A DNA stretch of 9,259 nt from Sphingobacteriales bacterium (GTDB lineage: Bacteria; Bacteroidota; Bacteroidia; Chitinophagales; Chitinophagaceae), in NCBI GenBank assembly GCA_947463665.1, contig CANHUD010000077.1:1-9259 (forward strand), in the 5' to 3' direction. The translations under genes and the position numbers were made by a program. Under the pieces are notes generated by a model, which worked only from the letters and a program-made list of their open reading frames with translations, was not told where the DNA came from and did not search any database. Shown in pieces: positions 1 to 5,031 of the stretch (its first letter is position 1; the number at the start of each line of letters is the position of its first letter).

Positions 1-969
1 GGATTAGTTGTTGGAGCCGTTGCTGAACGTATAAAATTCACCTCCTATATTCTGTTCATCGTACTGTTTAGTATTCTCGTGTATGCACCGTTGGCTCACT
101 GGAGCTGGCATCCGGAAGGATTCCTGTTTAAATGGGGAGCCCTTGACTTTGCTGGTGGAACGGTTGTACACATCTCCGCAGGATGTGCTGCCCTCGCCGG
201 TGCTCTGGTCTTAAAACGCCGCAAATCGCACATGGAACATTCAGAAGTTCCACCTGCCAATCTCCCTTATGTACTCATTGGTACCGGCCTTTTATGGTTT
301 GGATGGTTTGGCTTCAACGCCGGTTCCGCACTGGGTGCCAATGCCCTGGCCGTATCTGCATTTGCTACTACCAATACAGCCGCCGCCGCCGCAGGTCTAT
401 CCTGGATGTTTTTTGATGTTCTCCGGGGCAAAAAACCTTCTGTGCTTGGTTTCTGCATTGGTGCGGTGGTGGGCCTCGTAGCCATTACACCTGGCGCAGG
501 TTTCGTAGCCATTCCGCAAAGCATTTTTATAGGTGTAGTAGCTGCCATCATTTCTAATATCGCTGTCTACTATAAGTCAAAATCCAAACTGGATGATACA
601 CTGGATGTATTTCCCTGCCATGGACTCGGTGGTATTGTTGGTATGATTCTGACCGGTGTTTTTGCCACCAAGGCGGTAAATGCCGCAGGCAACGATGGGC
701 TTTTTTACGGTAACACCGCTTTCTTCCTTACGCAGATGAAAGCTATGTTTATTGCCGTTGCTTACAGCTTTGTGGTATCCTACCTTATCTTCAAATTCAT
801 CAATTTCATTCTCCCTTTACGGGTTACTGAAGCGGAAGAAGAACTGGGCCTGGATGCTTCCCAGCACAACGAAGCATACGTTCAGGGAACACTGATCCTG
901 CAAAAAGAAGGAAAAGAAACGTCCATTACCATAGAAAAAGGTACAGTAGAGGAAATCGAACTGGCTTAA
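1..969 (+). CDS. amt: Ammonium transporter, Amt family (5' end missing)
   Basis: An integral inner-membrane channel for ammonium/ammonia uptake. The reading frame is open from the first base, so the gene begins before the window; 322 residues are present and roughly the first 100-130 residues (about three membrane helices) are missing by comparison with the family. The fragment starts with the conserved GLVVGAVAERIKF stretch. Both pore histidines are visible: His57 of the fragment in DFAGGTVVHIS and His207 in FPCHGLGG, equivalent to E. coli AmtB His168 and His318. The GWFGFNAGS signature lies near residues 101-109. About eight hydrophobic segments follow one another up to residue 275. The cytoplasmic tail keeps a family-like motif (RVTEAEEELGLDASQHNEAY), the part that responds to P-II proteins in other Amt proteins, then adds about 30 charged residues. 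No glnK (P-II) gene follows, unlike in many bacteria. A GTG at 79 is internal, not the start. Confidence 0.96.
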   Translation, partial: GLVVGAVAERIKFTSYILFIVLFSILVYAPLAHWSWHPEGFLFKWGALDFAGGTVVHISAGCAALAGALVLKRRKSHMEHSEVPPANLPYVLIGTGLLWFGWFGFNAGSALGANALAVSAFATTNTAAAAAGLSWMFFDVLRGKKPSVLGFCIGAVVGLVAITPGAGFVAIPQSIFIGVVAAIISNIAVYYKSKSKLDDTLDVFPCHGLGGIVGMILTGVFATKAVNAAGNDGLFYGNTAFFLTQMKAMFIAVAYSFVVSYLIFKFINFILPLRVTEAEEELGLDASQHNEAYVQGTLILQKEGKETSITIEKGTVEEIELA

Positions 970-1018
970 AATCCGATTCCAATCTGCACCTTTTTCATTA
1001 AAACAAAAACGCAATACA

Positions 1019-2092
1019 ATGTTAAAAAAATTATTTGTCTATTCCACAGTTTTAATAGCATCTCTGCCTGTTCTCGCACAGGAAATGCCGGAAAAAGAAG
1101 AAACAAAATCGTTCACGATTTCAGGATTTGTGGATGGTTACTATCGGTACGATGCCGGCCGCAATCTCTCCAACAACCGGACGTCCTTCACCAATGCACA
1201 CAACTCCTTCGAACTGGGTATGGCTTCCCTGAAACTCGAAGGAACCAGTGGTAAAGTTGGTTTTGTGGCAGATCTCGGCATCGGTAAACGAGCACAGGAA
1301 TTCGCCTACAATGATGCCGGAATCTTGCAGGGAATCAAACAATTATATGCTACGTACGCACCTGCCGAATGGCTGAAATTTACCATGGGTTCATGGGCTA
1401 CACATGTTGGGTATGAACTGGTAGATGCCCCGGCCAACCGCAATTATAGCATGTCTTACCTGTTCTCCTGGGGACCTTTTTCGCATACCGGCATAAAAGC
1501 AGACATCACTACCGGAAAATCCGGATTCATGCTCGGCCTTGCCAATCCTACAGATTATCGGACAGCACCGGTCAATTCCAGGAAATTCCTGCTGGCTCAA
1601 TACAGCCTCGCAGCATCTGAAAATGTAAAAATTTACCTCAATTATGTGGGTGGACAACGAGCTGACTCTGTAAAAATCCGGCAGTTTGATGCCGTGCTCA
1701 CCGCCAAACTGTCTGATAAATTTAACATTGGCTACAATGCTACCTATCAGCACACCAAAACCGTTACAGACGATGCCATCAAATCAGATAAAGCTGCCGA
1801 AGGCTGGTGGGGATCAGCCCTTTACCTGAATCTGGATGCCTCGGAAAAAACAGGCTTCACCCTGAGAAGTGAGATTTTCAGCGATAAAAAACAGCTGGTA
1901 GCAATGGCTTATGCACCCGTAGGTGCCAGCATCTTCGCTAATACACTTTCCTGTAACCTGAAGGCCGGCCCCCTTACTATTATTCCGGAAATCCGACTGG
2001 AAACATCGGGACAAAATGTATTCGTAAATAAAAAAGGAGGCAGTACATCCTCCTCTTCAAGTGCTTTAGTTGCTGTCGTTTATTCTTTCTGA
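1019..2092 (+). CDS. Outer-membrane beta-barrel porin, BBP2/OmpL-like
   Basis: A predicted outer-membrane beta-barrel of 357 residues. Residues 1-20 form a Sec signal peptide (two Lys, hydrophobic core, cleavage expected after VLA, before QEMP); no lipobox Cys is present. The mature protein opens with a charged stretch, then SGFVDGYYRYD (residues 35-45), SFTNAHNSFELGMASLKLE (56-74) and NYSMSYLFSWGPFSHTG (142-158), which I recognise as the pattern of the putative beta-barrel porin-2 family (PF07642). The rest alternates polar and hydrophobic residues in short strands and ends in the terminal aromatic typical of barrels (VAVVYSF). A Ser-rich stretch (342-348) precedes the last strand. The gene starts 49 bp after amt with no visible promoter or Shine-Dalgarno, and a terminator follows, so the two are probably cotranscribed. 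A role in letting ammonium or another small solute cross the outer membrane is an inference from context; the substrate cannot be read from the sequence. Confidence 0.88.
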   Translation: MLKKLFVYSTVLIASLPVLAQEMPEKEETKSFTISGFVDGYYRYDAGRNLSNNRTSFTNAHNSFELGMASLKLEGTSGKVGFVADLGIGKRAQEFAYNDAGILQGIKQLYATYAPAEWLKFTMGSWATHVGYELVDAPANRNYSMSYLFSWGPFSHTGIKADITTGKSGFMLGLANPTDYRTAPVNSRKFLLAQYSLAASENVKIYLNYVGGQRADSVKIRQFDAVLTAKLSDKFNIGYNATYQHTKTVTDDAIKSDKAAEGWWGSALYLNLDASEKTGFTLRSEIFSDKKQLVAMAYAPVGASIFANTLSCNLKAGPLTIIPEIRLETSGQNVFVNKKGGSTSSSSSALVAVVYSF

Positions 2093-2122
2093 CAAGCAGT
2101 CAAAGTTGGGTCAAAATCAATC

Positions 2123-2153
2123 CAGGGCTCCTCTTCAGGAGCCCTGCTTTTTT
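2123..2153 (+). terminator. Intrinsic terminator after the porin gene
   Basis: A perfect 10-bp stem (CAGGGCTCCT / AGGAGCCCTG, 2123-2132 with 2137-2146) with a CTTC loop is followed by C and six T (2148-2153). It lies 31 bp after the porin stop and 22 bp beyond the end of the convergent ppc gene. The strong T-tract is on the plus-strand side. Read on the minus strand the stem is followed by GATTGATTTTG, a weaker U-rich run, so it may also help end ppc transcription. Confidence 0.93.
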
Positions 2154-2174
2154 AAATACTATCGTATATGTTTA

Positions 2175-4748
2175 CTATGCAGAATTTCTTCCTGCATTAA
2201 TGATGCCAAATGAACAGCGCATTACCAATTTCTCGTAAACCGACTTCATCGATGTAGATCTGTTTTCTTCTTCCATGCGCCGAACCTGTGCCATAGCATA
2301 TTGCTGAATGGTAGTGAGCGGCAACACAATCCGTTCTCTCATCTGCACCGACAGTTGCTCTACCGGATAATCGGCCATCAATTCTGTTTTACCGGATAAG
2401 CGGAAAACATAACTCTTGGTCAGCTCATATTCATCGTGAATCTTATTCCATATCTCTCCGTATACAGGATGCGCTGATACATATTCCGTTAACGGGAAAA
2501 AGCATTTCTTCATCGCCATCTCACAATTATCAATCAGCGTTTTGAAAAACGGTGAATCACGATACAACGCGGCCACTTCCTGCCATCTTCCTGCTTCTTC
2601 CATCGCACGAAAAGCACTTCCTACACCATAATAACCGGTCAGGTTCTGTTTCAACTGGCTCCAGGCTCCTACAAAGGGAATGGCCCGTAATTCCTTTAAA
2701 GATAAACGGGATCCTACTCCTCGTTTTGCCGGCCGGCTTCCAATATTCGTCTCCGCATAAAAACGCAACGGGCTCACATGAGAAAGATAGTCCACAAAAT
2801 ACGGATGATCCCTTAGTTCATGATAAACACCCAGACTATGCTCTGCCAGAGCATTGAACAGGGCTTCCTGATCATTGGTAAGCGTCACATCCTGTTGTGT
2901 AAACAAATCATTGGTAAGTCCGGCATGCAACAATTGCTCAATATTGAACTGCGCTGCATCTACCGTTCCAAAATTGGAACTTACCGTCTGCCCCTGAATG
3001 GTCAGCTGTATTTCCCGATTGGCAATCTTATGCCCCTGAGAAGAATAAAACTTATGAGTCTTTCCCCCTCCTCTTGCCGGAGGTCCACCCCTGCCGTCAA
3101 AAAAGATTACCTCAATTCCATTTTCTCTTGATATACGAGTCAGCTCAACCTTTGCCCGATAAATACTCCAGTTAGCCATCATGTACCCACCATCTTTTGT
3201 ACCATCTGAAAAACCCAGCATGATGGTCTGAACCCGTCTGCGTCGTTTCAAATGTGCTCCATAAACAGGATCTGCATAAAGTTGAGTCATAACCGCTCCT
3301 GCCTGTTGCAGATCATCGATGGTCTCAAATAAAGGCACCACATCTACCCGAATATCCTCCCTTTTCTTTCCTGCAGCCACAAACAACGCCAATACCTCCA
3401 GTACATTCGAAGCACTGTTGCATTGGGAAATAATATATCGGCTACACCCCTGCTCTCCGTTGTACGTCTGCACATACTCAACCGCACGGATACTATCCAG
3501 TGCCTCTCTCAAATCATCCTCCTCCGGCCATTCAGTTATGATATGATCAAAGGCTCCCAATACCTGCAGGCGGGCCTTCTCCTCCATGGTCTCATACCCC
3601 TCCGGCAGCAACCCTGCAGCACTCCAACTGCTCATAATTCGCCGATGCACGGCACTGTCTTGCCGAATATCCAGTGAAGCAAAATATAAACCGAACAGTT
3701 CCACCCGGTTCATCAGTCCATCCAGCATGGAAACAAACAATCCGTTGTGCTGGTACACCAGAGTTTCTCTTATTCCGCGCAATATGCCCAGGATTTCCTC
3801 TGCAGAAATATCTACCTGGTGGCCGGGTATAAATAGATTGTCGTACAGCTTCCGCTCCAGCTCCTGCAAAACAGTCTCAACCCCCTCAAATGTAAGCCTG
3901 CGCTTCAATTTTCGAACATCGAGGTAATAACATTTCAGAGCAGCTCCCCGTAAGGCATCTGCTACTTTTCTGGTTATATTGGCCGTTACAAACGGATTTC
4001 CATCCCGATCTCCACCGGGCCAGAAACCCATCTGGATCACTGGCCTGGATGCATTCAGCGCATCGGGATACTGCTGCTTTAAAAACTGAATGATCTTGCC
4101 ACAGGCATTGTAAAATACATTCTCTAAAAACCAGATCAGACTAATCGCCTCATCATATGGCGTAGGTTTCTGCTTCTTGAAAAAATGTGTCTTCCCCAAC
4201 TGTTGCAAATAAACATTCAGCTGGCTCAGATTATTCTCCTTTACAGCCCGTGCCAGATCGTTGATGATGCCTAAAACTGATCCCGGATAAAACTGAGTAG
4301 GATGTGCGGTTAGTACTAACCTGATTGCAAAGTCCGACAACTTTTCCGCCAGCTTATCCTCCAGGCGCTGTCGGCTCACTTCACTCTCCATATGTTTCAG
4401 GGTTCCCGTTCCTGACATATCATTCACTTCTGAAAAAGAGGCATCCTCCAGGGCATCAAATAAAACAACCTGACGCTCCACATACTGTACAAACCGAAAC
4501 AAAAGATCCACCTGCTCCTGCTCCCGTTTATACGAAGTGTGCCGATGGAAAAACTCCTCAATGATCTGCTCCGGACTGAGTTTTTTCATATACCCTTCTT
4601 CGCAATTGGAAAGCAACAGGGATAAAAGAATACCTGTTTTCTCAATCCGATGAAACGGAAGGGATGTGAACAAACTATTGTAGAGCTGGTATTTAAGCCC
4701 TACCTGGTTCTTGAAAAGCGTTAATGCCTGTAATGATGACTGCCTCAT
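2175..4748 (-). CDS. ppc: Phosphoenolpyruvate carboxylase
   Basis: Cytoplasmic enzyme converting PEP and bicarbonate to oxaloacetate and phosphate, feeding the TCA cycle and the aspartate family of amino acids. 857 residues, slightly shorter than E. coli Ppc (883). Motifs in order: TAHPT with catalytic His149 (E. coli His138), GFWPGGDRDGNPFVT (241-255), LDIRQDS (359-365), GFSDGTKDGG (512-521, Lys518 matching E. coli Lys546), the glycine loop DGRGGPPARGGG (551-562), NIGSRPAKR (668-676) and the C-terminal GRNSA. The equivalents of the four E. coli aspartate-inhibition residues can be aligned by motif: Arg559, Lys748, Arg804 and Asn855, so feedback by aspartate is likely. The His before GRGG (E. 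coli His579) is Asp551 here. The chosen ATG is supported by conserved-looking sequence directly after it (GLKYQLYNSLFTSLPFHRIE). The gene is divergent from the thr operon, whose precursor it supplies. Confidence 0.97.
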   Translation of the reverse strand: MRQSSLQALTLFKNQVGLKYQLYNSLFTSLPFHRIEKTGILLSLLLSNCEEGYMKKLSPEQIIEEFFHRHTSYKREQEQVDLLFRFVQYVERQVVLFDALEDASFSEVNDMSGTGTLKHMESEVSRQRLEDKLAEKLSDFAIRLVLTAHPTQFYPGSVLGIINDLARAVKENNLSQLNVYLQQLGKTHFFKKQKPTPYDEAISLIWFLENVFYNACGKIIQFLKQQYPDALNASRPVIQMGFWPGGDRDGNPFVTANITRKVADALRGAALKCYYLDVRKLKRRLTFEGVETVLQELERKLYDNLFIPGHQVDISAEEILGILRGIRETLVYQHNGLFVSMLDGLMNRVELFGLYFASLDIRQDSAVHRRIMSSWSAAGLLPEGYETMEEKARLQVLGAFDHIITEWPEEDDLREALDSIRAVEYVQTYNGEQGCSRYIISQCNSASNVLEVLALFVAAGKKREDIRVDVVPLFETIDDLQQAGAVMTQLYADPVYGAHLKRRRRVQTIMLGFSDGTKDGGYMMANWSIYRAKVELTRISRENGIEVIFFDGRGGPPARGGGKTHKFYSSQGHKIANREIQLTIQGQTVSSNFGTVDAAQFNIEQLLHAGLTNDLFTQQDVTLTNDQEALFNALAEHSLGVYHELRDHPYFVDYLSHVSPLRFYAETNIGSRPAKRGVGSRLSLKELRAIPFVGAWSQLKQNLTGYYGVGSAFRAMEEAGRWQEVAALYRDSPFFKTLIDNCEMAMKKCFFPLTEYVSAHPVYGEIWNKIHDEYELTKSYVFRLSGKTELMADYPVEQLSVQMRERIVLPLTTIQQYAMAQVRRMEEENRSTSMKSVYEKLVMRCSFGIINAGRNSA

Positions 4749-4758
4749 ATAGTAGTTA

Positions 4759-4788
4759 CAAAATTACTGCATAATTTAATTTTTTTAA
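4759..4788 (-). promoter_or_regulatory. Candidate ppc promoter (Bacteroidota type)
   Basis: On the minus strand TAATTTTG (4766 to 4759) matches the Bacteroidota -7 consensus TAnnTTTG exactly. A weak -33 candidate TTA (4788-4786, consensus TTG) lies 19 bp upstream. The -7 element ends only 10 bp before the ppc ATG, so the mRNA would have a 5' leader of a few bases at most. The motif is short and the region AT-rich, so a chance match is possible. Confidence 0.5.
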
Positions 4789-4803
4789 GGTTTCTTGCAT
4801 AAT
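4768..4803. repeat. Direct repeat TGCATAAT x2 in the ppc-thr intergenic region
   Basis: TGCATAAT occurs at 4768-4775 and again at 4796-4803, 28 bp apart, between the two divergent promoter candidates. A degenerate relative (ACATAATT) lies at 4851-4858. The spacing is between two and three helical turns. It could be a binding site for a shared regulator, or a chance repeat in AT-rich sequence. Confidence 0.3.
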
Positions 4804-4818
4804 ATCTAACAATCGACA

Positions 4819-4848
4819 TGGTTTATTAAAAATTAAATACTAGCTTTG
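4819..4848 (+). promoter_or_regulatory. Candidate thr operon promoter (Bacteroidota type)
   Basis: TAGCTTTG at 4841-4848 is an exact match to the Bacteroidota -7 element TAnnTTTG. A weak -33 candidate TGG (4819-4821, consensus TTG) lies 19 bp upstream. Transcription would begin around 4853-4857, only about 6-10 bases before the leader-peptide ATG at 4863. That position is just what an attenuator needs, which strengthens the call. Confidence 0.6.
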
Positions 4849-4862
4849 TTACATAATTGATA

Positions 4863-4949
4863 ATGGTACAATCCATCACATATTGCTCCAGCGTTTTTAC
4901 GGCTACCGGTCGTACCACCATTATCACCACGATTATTACAACCCGTTAG
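4863..4949 (+). CDS. thrL: thr operon leader peptide, Thr/Ile-rich (28 aa)
   Basis: A 28-codon reading frame with ATG at 4863 and TAG at 4947-4949. It encodes nine Thr and five Ile; residues 18-27 are TTIITTIITT, alternating pairs encoded with mixed synonymous codons (ACC, ACG, ACA; ATT, ATC). Such a run resembles the E. coli ThrL peptide (TTITTTITITT), where ribosome stalling at Thr and Ile codons under starvation of either amino acid prevents termination before thrA. Here the gene sits 82 bp before thrA, in the same orientation and just after a promoter-like TAGCTTTG. The next in-frame stop upstream is at 4854-4856, so ATG 4863 (or TTG 4857) is the only reasonable start. The stop codon lies inside a stable hairpin. 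The peptide is expected to have no function apart from its translation. It is too short for ordinary gene callers. Confidence 0.85.
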   Translation: MVQSITYCSSVFTATGRTTIITTIITTR

Positions 4950-4956
4950 GGTTGTA
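4937..4956 (+). promoter_or_regulatory. Hairpin spanning the thrL stop codon
   Basis: TACAACCC (4937-4944) pairs perfectly with GGGTTGTA (4949-4956) around a GTTA loop: eight pairs with a tight tetraloop, including the last Thr and Arg codons and part of the TAG. It is followed by GTTTATTCATATTAT, a moderately U-rich run. A ribosome reaching the stop would melt it; one stalled at the first Thr/Ile codons would leave it free. It could therefore be a pause or switch hairpin of an attenuator, or itself a weak terminator. Confidence 0.6.
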
Positions 4957-4982
4957 GTTTATTCATATTATCCGCTGGGCGA

Positions 4983-5020
4983 AAGCTGTTTATCTGATCA
5001 AAAGCTTATTCTATTTTTTT
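4983..5020 (+). terminator. Candidate attenuator terminator before thrA
   Basis: AAGCT (4983-4987) pairs with AGCTT (5003-5007), and inside it TTT (4989-4991) can pair with AAA (5000-5002) past a bulged G. After six further bases (ATTCTA) comes a run of seven T (5014-5020), ending 11 bp before the thrA ATG. The stem is short and AT-rich, so it is weak as an intrinsic terminator; position and T-run are what suggest it. Confidence 0.4.
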
Positions 5021-5031
5021 AATTTCCATTT

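Larger units (their letters stand above)
4855..5031 (+). promoter_or_regulatory. thr operon leader RNA (candidate attenuator)
   Basis: The untranslated leader of thrABC, about 175 bases, contains a Thr/Ile-rich leader peptide gene, a stable hairpin over its stop codon, a weak second hairpin and a T7 run just before thrA. A possible long-range stem pairs CCAGCG (4888-4893, leader codons 9-11) with CGCTGG (4973-4978), extendable by G4885-C4886 with G4979-C4980 if T4887 bulges; it would enclose all the Thr/Ile codons and the first hairpin. A weaker pairing of 4954-4960 with 4983-4989 (seven pairs, three of them G-U) would compete with both hairpins and could act as an antiterminator. The leader-peptide logic is convincing, but the exact terminator and antiterminator pairings were not computed and are inferred by eye. 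The left end is the estimated transcription start. Confidence 0.65.

Noticed and set aside
79..81. GTG at 79 as the amt start
   Set aside because: The frame is open to base 1 and the upstream codons encode conserved Amt sequence (GAVAERIKF), so this Val is internal.
1391..1753. 120-codon open frame on the minus strand inside the porin gene
   Set aside because: Antisense shadow of a well-supported gene; no recognisable motif and no promoter or operon context.
3586..3927. 113-codon plus-strand open frame inside ppc
   Set aside because: Overlaps conserved PEPC coding sequence; composition is low in recognisable motifs and fits a frame shadow.
4775..4836. Inverted AT-rich repeats (TTAATTTTTTTAA and TTAAAAATTAA) in the intergenic region
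   Set aside because: Low-complexity A/T runs are expected in a promoter spacer; no defined operator can be argued from them.
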